DNA of 59,591 nt from JBMZCV01 sp049613665 (GTDB lineage: Bacteria > Bacteroidota > Bacteroidia > Chitinophagales > UBA2359). Where the stretch lies: NCBI GenBank assembly GCA_049613665.1, contig JBMZCV010000006.1, forward strand, positions 1 to 59,591. The letters are read 5' to 3'. The stretch's first letter is position 1; every line of letters begins with the position of its first letter. The notes under the pieces are model-generated. The model worked only from the letters and a program-made list of their open reading frames with translations. It was not told where the DNA came from and made no database searches. The translations under genes were made by a program, and so were the position numbers. Positions 1 to 9,210 of the stretch are shown here, one piece after another.

Positions 1-137
1 CAAGTTTAATAACACAAAACAAACAAAATGACTTAATAAGTAACAGGTCTATTGTCTCAACTTTTGAACTATATTAATCTGAATTTTGTATTTTAGCATA
101 CAAAACAAAAAATTTACTCATTAACATAACTTTTCTA

Positions 138-725
138 ATGAAATTAATCAAAAAATCTTATTACAACCTAATTGCTTTTCTAATCGTTGTGAGTTTTAGC
201 TCATGTGGCTACAATACTGGCATTGAGCTAGAAGAAGGAGTAGCCTCTCAGTGGGCTCAAGTAGAAAATGTATATCAACGCCGTGCCGATTTGATTCCAA
301 ATTTGGTAGAAACAGTAAAAGGTGCTGCCAATTTTGAGAAAGATGCTTTGCAAGCTGTTGTGGAAGCTCGTTCGAAAGCAACAGGCATCACGGTTGATCC
401 TACTAACTTAACACCAGATGCTTTACAAAAATTTCAAGAAGCACAAGATGGCTTGAGCTCTTCGCTTTCTCGCCTATTGGTTTCGGTGGAACGTTATCCA
501 GATTTGAAAGCTAATGCCAACTTCCAAAACTTGCAATCGCAAATAGAAGGTTCGGAAAATCGTATTTCTACGGAACGCAAAAAATTTAATGATGTCGTGC
601 GAACTTACAACTCACACATTCGCAAATTTCCTACCAATATTACGGCAGGTATGTTTGGTTTTGAGAAAAAAGGCTATTTCGAAGCCGATAAAGGTGCAGA
701 TAAAGCTCCTAGCGTAAAATTTTAA
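138..725 (+). CDS. lemA: LemA family lipoprotein
   Basis: 195 residues. The N-terminus is a short positive stretch, a hydrophobic segment and a lipobox (SFSSC, Cys23), so it is probably a lipoprotein, whereas many LemA proteins keep a transmembrane anchor. The body has the LemA hallmark QWAQVENVYQRRADLIPNLV (residues about 39-58) followed by a helical coiled-coil region and the usual C-terminal FGFEKKGYFEA. LemA proteins are envelope helical-bundle proteins of poorly known role, often next to TPM-domain or HtpX genes. Here the gene stands alone and a hairpin terminator follows directly. The family call is secure; its function here is not. Confidence 0.93.
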   Translation: MKLIKKSYYNLIAFLIVVSFSSCGYNTGIELEEGVASQWAQVENVYQRRADLIPNLVETVKGAANFEKDALQAVVEARSKATGITVDPTNLTPDALQKFQEAQDGLSSSLSRLLVSVERYPDLKANANFQNLQSQIEGSENRISTERKKFNDVVRTYNSHIRKFPTNITAGMFGFEKKGYFEADKGADKAPSVKF

Positions 726-760
726 GTGTAGAAAAATAAAATATTATGCCTAATAAGAAA

Positions 761-796
761 AAGCACATTTTGCAAATAGCGAAATGTGCTTTTTTG
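761..796 (+). terminator. Rho-independent terminator after lemA
   Basis: Stem AAGCACATTT (761-770) pairs with AAATGTGCTT (782-791), an 11-base loop, then a T run. It ends the lemA transcript. Confidence 0.85.
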
Positions 797-1113
797 TTTT
801 TTTTTAAAAGTCGATAGCTTGTGCAGCAAATGCACATGATTTTGGTAGAAAACATTAGATATGCACTAAAATGGATAGTGCTTTTATCTAAGGATAAAAA
901 TTGTATTAAACTTTATTCACAAAACTTTCTGAAGTTATATAAGTTTGTTTTTTACAATTTTGGGATTCGTTTACGCTTTTTTGAGAATAAGCTCGACTAA
1001 AAAAAGTAAATACTGTTATACAAAAAGCTTTATATTTTTCGCTACAAAAGTCTTATTTTTCGTTTTTTTCTTGTATTTTGAATAAATTTTTATTTACAAA
1101 CACAAAAAATAAT
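797..1113. other. Intergenic region with a weak hairpin
   Basis: AT-rich gap between the lemA terminator and the metalloprotease. A 6-bp hairpin (GCACTA 863-868 with TAGTGC 876-881, followed by CTTTT) is the only structure noted. No convincing ORF. The promoter of the next gene is probably near 1070-1080 (TATTTTG), but it does not fit TAnnTTTG exactly. Confidence 0.4.
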
Positions 1114-3291
1114 ATGAAACGACATATACTTTTATTACTATTTGCGATAATGTTTTGCTTTTTGCAACCACTTATTTTACTAGCACAAACGACTGAGCAG
1201 GTAGAAACTTGTGGTATGGAAAATGCTTTGAATTTGTTGAAACAAAAAAATCCTTATTTGGAACGTGAAATGGAAGCCAAAGAAAGAGATTTGCAAGAGC
1301 TATTGCAAAATGCAGAGCGTACTGATTTTTTTGGCGATGAAATTTTGACAATTCCTGTTGTTATCCACATTTTATATAATACTGATGAGCAAAACATACA
1401 TGATTCATTGGTTTATTCACAACTAGAAGCTACTAACACCGATTTTAGAGGCATGAATGAAGATACGGTTTTAGTACCAGATTACTTCAAACATTTGGTG
1501 GGAGATGCTCGTATCCAATTTTGTCTAGCTACCAGAGACCCAGAAGGCAACCCAACAAGCGGTATTACACGCACTTACACAGACTTAGAATATTTTCAAA
1601 GCTCATCTGGCACTTACGAAAATGCAACAAAAATGCACTATACCTCAAAAGGTGGACACGATATTTGGGATAGAACGCAATATCTCAATATTTGGATATG
1701 TAATATAGACCCTGCTTCTGGGACTTTGGCGTGGGCATATCTGCCAGGTGCCGACCCTTATGTTGATGGCATTGTATGTCGTTACAACTATTTTGGAAGG
1801 CCAACTATCGCTGGCGTACCTTACGAACTTGGTCGCACGATGACTCACGAAATTGGCCATTGGCTCAATCTTTGGCACACATTCAATGATGCTTCTGGCA
1901 ACTTTTGTAGCAATGATTATGTAGCAGACACACCACCACAAGCAGAAGCCAACTATGGCTGCCCAGATTTTCCCTATTCTACTTGCGACAATTATAGCGA
2001 TATGTATATGAATCACATGGATTATTGCAATGATGCTTGTACGCACATGTTTACGCATGGACAAACAGAACGAATGCGAACTACTATTTACATGATAAGA
2101 AACCAACTGAGTCAATCTTTGGGCTGTGCTGAGTTTTTGCCAGATGATGCCCAACCTTCCCTTATCGTAGAGCCGACACCACATTATTGTTTTGGAACGG
2201 TTCTGCCTATCAGAGTAAACATCAAAAATACAGGTAACAATACACTTTCGAGCCTCGATATTACTTATGATTTTGATGATTCGGGCAATGAAGAAACTAT
2301 CGCATGGTCTGGCTCACTCGAACCAAATGAGATAGAAAGTGTTTTTGTAGGCATTTCGCCTTTTTTAGACGAAGGCGTGCATAAAATGAAGGTTTACACC
2401 TCGAATCCGAATGGAAATCCTGATGCTTATCCACAAACAGACACTTTGACACGAAGTTTTTCGGCAGGTGCTGGCATAAAAGCTCCTTTCTACGAAGACT
2501 TTTCAACGCCTTATTTAGACAATGGCTGGTATATTTTTGATGAATCGGAGTCTGTTCCTTTCCAACAAATTTATCAGGCCACCGATAGCAATGGCGAAAT
2601 TGGCGGTGTGATGGCTGTCAGACATGATTTTCACGACTATTTTGAAGTGATAGGCACAATAGACCGCCTCGAATCTCCTAGCATCAACTTGGTCAATTTA
2701 GATAGCACACAGTTGAGCTTTGATGTAAGCTACACGCTGGTAGATGATTTGGCCGATATGCTAAAAGTAGAAATTACAAATGATTGTGGCTTGACTTATG
2801 AAACAATTTACGAAAAATCTGGCGAAGAATTGAGTACACGAGATGCTCCAACGCCTGCAAGTGCAGAAGACTGGCGAAACGAAACCATAGATATTAGCCA
2901 ATATGATGGTCAAAATATTATTATTCGTTTTACAACCCAAACGGCTGGCGGTGCTTGGCTTTTGCTTGACAATGTGAATGTGACAGGCCATGAATTAATT
3001 ATTGATGGTGTAACAAATATTGAAACACAAAAAGACAACATCAAAATTAATCCGACTCTAACGACTGATATGACTTTTATTGATTTTCCAGAAAACAAAA
3101 ATAGCAAGGATTTTGCCATAGAAATTTTCGATATTACAGGAAAAAATGTCACGGCATTAGCCAATTTTGCAACGCAAACTACACAAAAAGTTGCAGTAGA
3201 TTGTAGTGCTTTTTCAACAGGTTTATATTTGGTGAGCCTTGTCGAGCATAAAAGCAATCAGCAGCAATTATTGAAAATTTATAAACAATAA
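1114..3291 (+). CDS. Secreted M43-type zinc metalloprotease with T9SS sorting domain
   Basis: 725 residues from ATG 1114; an upstream in-frame TTG at 1078 is less likely because ATG 1114 begins a clean signal peptide (MKRHILLLLFAIMFCF...LLAQ). The catalytic domain has the metzincin motif HEIGHWLNLWH (residues 245-255: zinc ligands H245, H249, H255 and catalytic E246) and, about 60 residues later, the Met-turn region MNHMDYCNDAC, as in pappalysin-like M43 peptidases. A CARDB-like beta domain, then a MAM/lectin-like beta-sandwich (FYEDFSTPYLDNGWY onwards), then a C-terminal T9SS type A sorting domain ending LLKIYKQ follow. It probably degrades external protein after export across the outer membrane. 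No neighbour is functionally linked. Confidence 0.93.
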   Translation: MKRHILLLLFAIMFCFLQPLILLAQTTEQVETCGMENALNLLKQKNPYLEREMEAKERDLQELLQNAERTDFFGDEILTIPVVIHILYNTDEQNIHDSLVYSQLEATNTDFRGMNEDTVLVPDYFKHLVGDARIQFCLATRDPEGNPTSGITRTYTDLEYFQSSSGTYENATKMHYTSKGGHDIWDRTQYLNIWICNIDPASGTLAWAYLPGADPYVDGIVCRYNYFGRPTIAGVPYELGRTMTHEIGHWLNLWHTFNDASGNFCSNDYVADTPPQAEANYGCPDFPYSTCDNYSDMYMNHMDYCNDACTHMFTHGQTERMRTTIYMIRNQLSQSLGCAEFLPDDAQPSLIVEPTPHYCFGTVLPIRVNIKNTGNNTLSSLDITYDFDDSGNEETIAWSGSLEPNEIESVFVGISPFLDEGVHKMKVYTSNPNGNPDAYPQTDTLTRSFSAGAGIKAPFYEDFSTPYLDNGWYIFDESESVPFQQIYQATDSNGEIGGVMAVRHDFHDYFEVIGTIDRLESPSINLVNLDSTQLSFDVSYTLVDDLADMLKVEITNDCGLTYETIYEKSGEELSTRDAPTPASAEDWRNETIDISQYDGQNIIIRFTTQTAGGAWLLLDNVNVTGHELIIDGVTNIETQKDNIKINPTLTTDMTFIDFPENKNSKDFAIEIFDITGKNVTALANFATQTTQKVAVDCSAFSTGLYLVSLVEHKSNQQQLLKIYKQ

Positions 3292-3333
3292 ATCTATTTT
3301 CGTAGGTTTTTATATGGAAAATATTCACTTTTT

Positions 3334-3365
3334 TTTGCAAAAAACTTGTTTTTAAACTATTTTTG
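3334..3365 (+). promoter_or_regulatory. Bacteroidota promoter for frr
   Basis: -33 box TTTG at 3334-3337 and -7 box TATTTTTG at 3358-3365 with a 20-base spacer, matching the TTTG-N19-21-TAnnTTTG pattern of the Bacteroidota primary sigma factor. It lies 63 bases before the frr ATG. Confidence 0.7.
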
Positions 3366-3428
3366 CGTGAAAAAAAATATTTTTGTTCTCAAAAACACGG
3401 ATTGCAAACACAAAAAGAATAGAATATT

Positions 3429-3992
3429 ATGAATGAAGACGTTAATTTTGAGTTAGAAGCTGCCGAAGAAATGATGCAAGCTGCCATAGCTCATTTAAAA
3501 AAAGAACTCACAACAGTTAGAGCAGGAAAAGCTAGTCCTGTAATGTTGCGAAATGTTTTTGTAGAATATTATGGGGCAAAAACTCCTTTACAACAAGTAG
3601 CAGGCATCACAAATCTTGATGCTCGTACATTGAGCATTAGACCTTGGGAAAAAAGTATGCTTGCTCCTATTGAGCGAGCCATTTTTGGAGCTAATTTGGG
3701 TGTTACACCACAAAGCGATGGCGAAGTTATTTTTATTTCTGTGCCAGCAATGTCGGAAGAAAGACGTAGAACTTTGACCAAAGAAACGAAAGTGTATAGT
3801 GAAAATGGAAAAGTAGGACTAAGACGAGCTAGGCAAGAAGCCATCAAAGGCATCAAACAATTGGTGAAAGATGGTTTGTCGGAAGATATGGGCAAAGATG
3901 GCGAAGAAAGTGTTCAAAACCTAACGAATAAATATGGAAGCATCATTGACAAATTGGTGCGTGCTAAAGAAGACGAAATTATGAAAATTTAA
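3429..3992 (+). CDS. frr: Ribosome recycling factor
   Basis: 187 residues, the normal length. With EF-G, RRF splits post-termination 70S ribosomes so the subunits can be reused. Diagnostic stretches are LTTVRAGKASPVMLRNVFVEYYG near the N-terminus, the central ITNLDARTLSIRPWEKSML, and the C-terminal helix of the three-helix bundle. It often sits next to pyrH, but pyrH is not here; frr has its own promoter just upstream, and a repeat element rather than a gene follows. The start at 3429 gives the typical N-terminal helix. Confidence 0.98.
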   Translation: MNEDVNFELEAAEEMMQAAIAHLKKELTTVRAGKASPVMLRNVFVEYYGAKTPLQQVAGITNLDARTLSIRPWEKSMLAPIERAIFGANLGVTPQSDGEVIFISVPAMSEERRRTLTKETKVYSENGKVGLRRARQEAIKGIKQLVKDGLSEDMGKDGEESVQNLTNKYGSIIDKLVRAKEDEIMKI

Positions 3993-4087
3993 ATATTTTT
4001 TAAGTTTTTTTTAGAAAAATGAAATAGATTTGCTGCTAATTTAATAGTGAGTATGATTCTATTTCATTTTTTTTTTTCTTACATTTA

Positions 4088-4240
4088 CTAACAACAGCTC
4101 GGACATTTATACATTTTTTTCTCAAAAGTGTAAACATACTATTTTTTTTAGGCTAAGACGACCAATATTTGCTATTTTTATGGCCTTTTTTGTAGAAAAA
4201 TAGTATGTTTCTCTTGCCAAAAAATGTCAGAACTATTGAC
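4088..4240 (-). repeat. Inverted-repeat element, copy E1 (77-79 base family)
   Basis: The inner core is 79 bases (4132-4210). Arms AAACATACTATTTTT (4132-4146) and AAAAATAGTATGTTT (4196-4210) are perfect 15-base inverted repeats. An outer, imperfect inverted repeat brackets it (about 4094-4115 against 4219-4240, TTCTGACATTTTTT-like). Read on the minus strand, the core (ATATTGGTC...TTAGCCTAAAAAAAATAG) resembles copies A-D. Copy E2 at 24071-24258 has identical 15-base arms. It lies between frr and nadK. Confidence 0.75.
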
Positions 4241-4275
4241 TAAAAAACAAAACAAATACAACACGATTATAAGAT

Positions 4276-5154
4276 ATGAAAATAGGAATTTATAGCCGCA
4301 TTCTAAAAACGCAAGATATTCCATTTTTGCAACAACTATTCGATACCATATTTGATAGTCATTGCAATATCCATATTTACGAGCCTTTCTATCAACAACT
4401 CTACGGCAAAGTAAATTTTAAACGAACTATTCGTTTGTTTAACGACAATGAAAACTTGAAAGGACAAATAGATTATCTATTTAGCATTGGTGGCGATGGC
4501 ACTTTGCTCAATACCATTACGCTAGTAAAAGATTCTAAAATACCTGTTGTGGGCATCAATGTTGGCCGTTTGGGCTTGCTCACTACTGCCAACAAAAATG
4601 ATATAAAACAATTGTTGTATGACCTAAAATATAAGCGTTATTTTCTCGACAAACGTAGCCTGCTTCACCTCGATAGCAAACCAGCTTTGTTCGACAATAC
4701 GCCTTATGCACTCAATGAATTTACGATTCACAAACACGCCACTTCTGCCCTTATTACCGTTCATATCTATGTCGATAATGTGTTTTTAAACTCCTATTGG
4801 GCAGATGGAATCATCGTTGCTACGCCTACTGGCTCAACGGCTTACTCTTTGAGTTGTGGCGGCCCCATAGTTCACCCTTCTTCTAAGGCTTTTATCATCA
4901 CACCTGTTGCACCACACAATCTCAATGTGCGACCAATTGTGATACCTGATAATTGTGAAATTACTTTCAAAATCGAAGGCCGCAGCAACGACTTTTTGTG
5001 TACGCTAGACTCTCGTTACGAAACAGTTACTTCAGAAAATACCTTATCTCTGACGAAAGAAAAATTTAAATTACATTTGGTTAGAACAGAAAACCAAAAT
5101 TTCTTTTCTACTATCCGAAACAAATTAATGTGGGGTGTTGACTCTCGAAATTAA
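4276..5154 (+). CDS. nadK: NAD kinase
   Basis: 292 residues. Phosphorylates NAD to NADP using ATP or polyphosphate. The GGDGT phosphate-binding motif is at residues 72-76 (SIGGDGTLLNTI), followed by PVVGINVGRLGLL, the conserved NEFTIHK stretch, and the second signature DGIIVATPTGSTAYSLSCGG with the usual PIVHP loop. Length and motif order are normal for bacterial ATP-NAD kinases. It is separated from frr by repeat E1 and is followed after 56 bases by a glycosyltransferase, so cotranscription with that gene is possible. Confidence 0.98.
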   Translation: MKIGIYSRILKTQDIPFLQQLFDTIFDSHCNIHIYEPFYQQLYGKVNFKRTIRLFNDNENLKGQIDYLFSIGGDGTLLNTITLVKDSKIPVVGINVGRLGLLTTANKNDIKQLLYDLKYKRYFLDKRSLLHLDSKPALFDNTPYALNEFTIHKHATSALITVHIYVDNVFLNSYWADGIIVATPTGSTAYSLSCGGPIVHPSSKAFIITPVAPHNLNVRPIVIPDNCEITFKIEGRSNDFLCTLDSRYETVTSENTLSLTKEKFKLHLVRTENQNFFSTIRNKLMWGVDSRN

Positions 5155-5210
5155 GTACACTGTAATTTCTTTTGTTTGACTAAGCAGATTTACAATCTAA
5201 ATGTTTGAAA

Positions 5211-6344
5211 ATGAAAAAAAGCAAAACTATTGCAGTCAATACTCGATTTTTGTTACACAATCGCCTTGAAGGAATAGGCCGTTTTACGACTGAAAGCCTA
5301 AAAAGAATAGTGAAACAGCACCCAGAACATCATTTCGTTTTTTTGTTTGATAGGCCTGCTCACAAAAGTTTTATTTTTGCCGAAAATGTAACCGCAATTG
5401 AGCTATTTCCGCCTGCTCGTCACCCATTTTTGTGGTTTGTTTGGTTTGAAATAGCCGTCGCTCGTTGTCTAAAAAAAATTAATGCCGATATTTTCATTTC
5501 TACCGATGGCTATTGTTGCTTAAATACTAAAACGCCAACTTTAATGGTGATGCACGATTTGGCTTTCGAACATTATCCAGAGCAAGTTCCGTTTTTGGCT
5601 CGCCATTATTATCGCTTTTTTTCGCCAAAATATGCACGCAAAGCAAAGCGTCTCGCCACCGTTTCTGAATATACAAAACAAGATATTGTAAAACTATACA
5701 ATATCGCACCAAATTTGATTGATGTCGTTTATAATGGTGCAAATGATATATATAAACCCTTGAAAATCAATGAAAAAGAAAAAGTAAAAGCGAAATATTC
5801 CGATAATCAAGATTATTTTTTATTTATTGGAGCTATTCATCCACGCAAAAATTTGGGCAAAATGCTCAAAGCTTTCGATATTTTTAGAGAAAAAACAAAA
5901 AGCACAACTAAATTTTTGGTCGCTGGCCGCAAAGCTTGGCAAAGCAAAACAGCTTTAGAGACTTACCAAAACATGAAATATAAAAATGAAGTTGTTTTTC
6001 TTGGCCATCTACAGCTCGAAGAACTTGCAAAAGTGCTGGCTACCGCTTTAGCACTCGTTTATGCGTCTTTATTTGAGGGTTTTGGGATTCCAATTGTGGA
6101 AGCTTTTTGTTGCGAAACGCCTGTTATCACTTCAAATGTGTCGTCGATGACGGAAATAGGCGGAAATGCGGCTTTATTGGTGTCACCAGAGTCGGAAAAA
6201 GAGATTTTTGAAGCAATGTTGCAGATTTTTGAAGACGAAAGTTTGCGTAAAGACTTGATAACAAAAGGACGCTTGCAAAGCCAGAAGTTTAGTTGGCAGC
6301 AGACAGCCGATAAGCTTTGGCAAAGTATTGAAAAAATGCTATAA
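5211..6344 (+). CDS. GT4-type glycosyltransferase
   Basis: 377 residues. GT-B fold, family 4 style: N-terminal acceptor domain with GIGRFTTESLKRI, then the C-terminal donor-binding domain with FIGAIHPRKNLGKMLKAF and the signature FEGFGIPIVEAFCCETPVI, in which the EX7E glutamates lie. Likely transfers a nucleotide sugar to a surface glycan or glycolipid; donor and acceptor cannot be read from the sequence. ATG 5211 is preferred to the TTG two codons upstream. It ends in a 6-base tail-to-tail overlap with the aminotransferase gene, with no terminator between them. Confidence 0.9.
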   Translation: MKKSKTIAVNTRFLLHNRLEGIGRFTTESLKRIVKQHPEHHFVFLFDRPAHKSFIFAENVTAIELFPPARHPFLWFVWFEIAVARCLKKINADIFISTDGYCCLNTKTPTLMVMHDLAFEHYPEQVPFLARHYYRFFSPKYARKAKRLATVSEYTKQDIVKLYNIAPNLIDVVYNGANDIYKPLKINEKEKVKAKYSDNQDYFLFIGAIHPRKNLGKMLKAFDIFREKTKSTTKFLVAGRKAWQSKTALETYQNMKYKNEVVFLGHLQLEELAKVLATALALVYASLFEGFGIPIVEAFCCETPVITSNVSSMTEIGGNAALLVSPESEKEIFEAMLQIFEDESLRKDLITKGRLQSQKFSWQQTADKLWQSIEKML

Positions 6345-7187
6345 AATATATCTTTCATTCAGTTGTTGCACAAAAAAAGTCGCTAAATCATGTTTATAAA
6401 CAGTTTCACGAAAATGAGCTACCCAACGAATGCCACGAACCGCATTTGTGAGCCAAATTTCAGAAGCTTCTTGCAAATCATTGACAGTTAAAGATTTACG
6501 AATAATAGGAATATTCAATTTATATGCTAAAATCATAATTTGAGCTATCATAATGCCATGAACACCACCATCATTATCGTGCGGCACAACAAGTAAACCA
6601 TTTTTTACAAGGCAAACATTTGCACTCGTTGCATCTGCAATATGATTTTCGGTATTTAGAATCAAACAATCGTCCAAAGCATTTTTTTGCTGATACAAAG
6701 TCGCCATAATATAAATCAGAGCATTGTTGGTTTTCAATGGCGATAAAATATCAATTCCCTTTTTTATATTTGGAAAAATATCTATTCGCAAACCGTTTTC
6801 ATTAAGCTCAAAATACTGATTTTGCATTGGCGACATTTCCAACAACCAATTCATTTCATTATTTTTTGGCAAATAAAAACCACCTGTTTCACGAAAAACC
6901 ATCAAACGAATCCGTGCATTTTCACAACTTGCATGAAGTTTTTTTAATTTTGTTACACTTTCTTGCAAAATAGTAGCGTTAAAATCTTTTGTTTGCCTTA
7001 TTTCAAGGGTTTTCATACCTTTGCAAAGTCGCTCAAAATGGAATTTGAAAAATGGAATTTGGCCATGAAACATAACCATACTTTCAAACAGACCATCACC
7101 ATATTTAAAGCTTCTGTTTTGTGCCGAAAAAAGTGTTGTTTCTGCTTCGTAAATTTGATTGTTATAGCATAAATATATTTTTTCCAT
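6339..7187 (-). CDS. Class IV (fold type IV) PLP aminotransferase / aminodeoxychorismate lyase-like
   Basis: 282 residues. Fold-type IV PLP enzyme, the family of branched-chain aminotransferase, D-amino acid aminotransferase and 4-amino-4-deoxychorismate lyase (PabC). It has the N-terminal FKYGDGLFESMVMF motif, the PLP lysine in PLKTNNALIY, the ILNTENHIADATSANVCLV signature and GGVHGIM. The short length and FKYGDGLFES resemble the PabC/D-amino acid group more than IlvE, so a folate (p-aminobenzoate) role is plausible but unproved. No pabA or pabB is nearby. It overlaps the glycosyltransferase stop by 6 bases. Confidence 0.85.
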   Translation of the reverse strand: MEKIYLCYNNQIYEAETTLFSAQNRSFKYGDGLFESMVMFHGQIPFFKFHFERLCKGMKTLEIRQTKDFNATILQESVTKLKKLHASCENARIRLMVFRETGGFYLPKNNEMNWLLEMSPMQNQYFELNENGLRIDIFPNIKKGIDILSPLKTNNALIYIMATLYQQKNALDDCLILNTENHIADATSANVCLVKNGLLVVPHDNDGGVHGIMIAQIMILAYKLNIPIIRKSLTVNDLQEASEIWLTNAVRGIRWVAHFRETVYKHDLATFFVQQLNERYIL

Positions 7188-7199
7188 TATTTTATTTTT

Positions 7200-7345
7200 A
7201 TAAAGCCTTGATTTACAGATAATTACAACTTTTTATCTAAACAAAAATTACAAGCAAAAAACAAAATATTTCTTTTTTGCAAAATCATTTATAAAGCATT
7301 GATTTACAATATTTTAGACCATATTATTTAAATAAAAATTATAAG
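7200..7345. repeat. Degenerate direct repeat in a divergent intergenic region
   Basis: ATAAAGCCTTGATTTACA at 7200-7217 recurs as ATAAAGCATTGATTTACA at 7291-7308. Downstream similarity continues for about 35 bases (CAAAAATTACAAG against TAAAAATTATAAG). The period is about 91 bases. It fills the divergent promoter region between the aminotransferase and mltG, so it may be a duplicated regulatory stretch or old repeat fragments. Confidence 0.5.
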
Positions 7346-7385
7346 TTGTTACATTACCTAAAAACCTTTACAATTTTATTATAAA

Positions 7386-8423
7386 ATGCTAAAAAAAATA
7401 CTTAAAATAAGTGCCTTTTTATTGCTCATTTCACTTATAGTAGGTGGAGCAGCTGGCTACTATTTATATCAGCAAATTTATGTGCCTAACATTAGCGAAG
7501 AAAAAAAAGAATACGAACTTTTCATTCCAACAGGTGCAAAATTTCAACAAGTAGTTGATAGTCTTTCAAAAAATAAAATACTAAAAAAACCGAGTTCTTT
7601 TGAGTGGGTAGCGAAAAAAATGAACTACGAAAATAAAATTTTCCCAGGCCGCTATATCGTAAAAAAAGGCTGGAATAACCGAGAATTAGTCAATTTGTTG
7701 CGTTCTGGAACTCAAACGCCACTCAATTTAACCATCAACAATATACGAACAAAAGAGCAATTAGTCAGTTTGGTAGGCCAAAAATTGGAAGCCGATTCAA
7801 TAAAATTTGCTCAATTTCTAAATGATTCTACTGCCTTAGCTGCCATCAATTTTACGCCCGAAAATGTTATTTCTGTTTTTGTGTCAGATACCTACGAATT
7901 TTGGTGGAACACAAATTATCAACAGTTTTTTGAAAGAATGTTGAAGGAATATAACAAATTTTGGACAGAAAAACGAGTTGAACAGGCAAAAGAACGCAAT
8001 TTAACGCCTTTTGAAGCTATCACTTTGGCCGCAATTGTGGAAGAAGAGACTTTGAAAACAGACGAAATGCCACGAGTTGCAGGCGTTTATCTCAATCGTT
8101 TGCGAAAAGAATGGCCTTTGCAAGCTGACCCAACAGTAAAATTTGCAGTAGGCGATTTTACGTTAAGACGCATTTTGAAAAAGCATTTAGAAATAGAGTC
8201 GCCTTATAACACTTATCTCAATGCAGGTTTGCCGCCAGGCCCTATTCGCATTCCGATAAAAAACGCCATAAAAGCAGTTTTAAATTCCGAAACACATAAA
8301 TATATGTTCTTTTGTGCGAAAGAAGATTTTTCTGGCTACCACAATTTTGCAGTAAATCTGCGAGAACACAATATTAATGCACGAAAATATCAGCGAGAAC
8401 TAAATAGAAGAAAAATCAAATAA
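7386..8423 (+). CDS. mltG: Endolytic murein transglycosylase MltG
   Basis: 345 residues. One N-terminal membrane helix (residues about 5-28), then a LysM-like region (FIPTGAKFQQVVDSLSKN) and the YceG/MltG catalytic domain: AITLAAIVEEET (catalytic Glu), RVAGVYLNRL, LQADPTVKFAVG, and SPYNTYLNAGLPPGPI. MltG cleaves nascent glycan strands at the inner membrane and so limits peptidoglycan strand length. It is the first gene of a tight operon (9 bases to the next gene). Confidence 0.97.
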   Translation: MLKKILKISAFLLLISLIVGGAAGYYLYQQIYVPNISEEKKEYELFIPTGAKFQQVVDSLSKNKILKKPSSFEWVAKKMNYENKIFPGRYIVKKGWNNRELVNLLRSGTQTPLNLTINNIRTKEQLVSLVGQKLEADSIKFAQFLNDSTALAAINFTPENVISVFVSDTYEFWWNTNYQQFFERMLKEYNKFWTEKRVEQAKERNLTPFEAITLAAIVEEETLKTDEMPRVAGVYLNRLRKEWPLQADPTVKFAVGDFTLRRILKKHLEIESPYNTYLNAGLPPGPIRIPIKNAIKAVLNSETHKYMFFCAKEDFSGYHNFAVNLREHNINARKYQRELNRRKIK

Positions 8424-8432
8424 AAACAAAAA

Positions 8433-9209
8433 ATGAAACTAGAAAATTTAAAAACTTTAGCTTGCGAAATAGAAAACAATACGCTCATTATTCAACTAAA
8501 TAGGGGAAAAGCAAATCCTATGAACATGAGAATGGTGAGCGAATTGCGAGAAGCAATAGCTTTTGCAGCCGAAAATAAAGCGATTCATGGCGTAATTTTG
8601 ACAGGAAAACAGCATTTTTTTAGTGCTGGCGTTGATATTATCGCTGCTTATCAGCTAGATAAAGAAGGAATAAAAGCTTTTTGGCGAAATTTTAGCGATA
8701 TGGTTTTTGAACTATCGAACTTTCCAAAACCTATGATTTCGGCTATAACAGGCTATGCACCTGCTGGCGGTTGCGTTTTAGCGATATGTTGCGATTATAG
8801 AGTGATGGCAGAAGGCAAATATTCGATTGGTTTAAATGAAATTCCTGTTGGAATCATCGTGCCAGAAACCATTTTTCACTTATATAGTTTTTGGCTTGGA
8901 AATCGTTTGGCTTATCAATATTTATTGGAAGGCAAATTACTAAAAAGTGAGGAAGCTTTAGCCGTTGGTTTGGTCGATAAAACAGTAGATGCGAGTGAAG
9001 TTTTGGCGACTGCTAAAAAACAAATGGCTAAATATTATCAATTTGAGGCTAATACTTGGCAAACTAGCAAAATGAATATGCGAAAAGAATTGTTAGCAAA
9101 ACTTGATGTCGATTTTGAGGCTCTTTTCGCTCCACTTTTAGAACAATGGTGGCAGCCAACTACTCGCAAGCGTATGGCAACGATTATCGCTTCCTTGAAA
9201 AAATCGTAA
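8433..9209 (+). CDS. Enoyl-CoA hydratase/isomerase family, probable delta3,delta2-enoyl-CoA isomerase
   Basis: 258 residues, crotonase fold. The oxyanion-hole stretches are HFFSAGVDI and GYAPAGGCVLAICCDYRVM. The catalytic region reads IGLNEIPVGIIVPETIF, with a single obvious acidic residue in the position used by mitochondrial-type delta3,delta2-enoyl-CoA isomerases (IGLNET.LGI), rather than the two glutamates of hydratases. The likely role is shifting double bonds during beta-oxidation of unsaturated fatty acids; a hydratase role cannot be excluded. It sits between mltG (9 bases upstream) and hemW (1 base downstream), a grouping without an obvious metabolic link. Confidence 0.88.
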   Translation: MKLENLKTLACEIENNTLIIQLNRGKANPMNMRMVSELREAIAFAAENKAIHGVILTGKQHFFSAGVDIIAAYQLDKEGIKAFWRNFSDMVFELSNFPKPMISAITGYAPAGGCVLAICCDYRVMAEGKYSIGLNEIPVGIIVPETIFHLYSFWLGNRLAYQYLLEGKLLKSEEALAVGLVDKTVDASEVLATAKKQMAKYYQFEANTWQTSKMNMRKELLAKLDVDFEALFAPLLEQWWQPTTRKRMATIIASLKKS

Positions 9210-9210
9210 T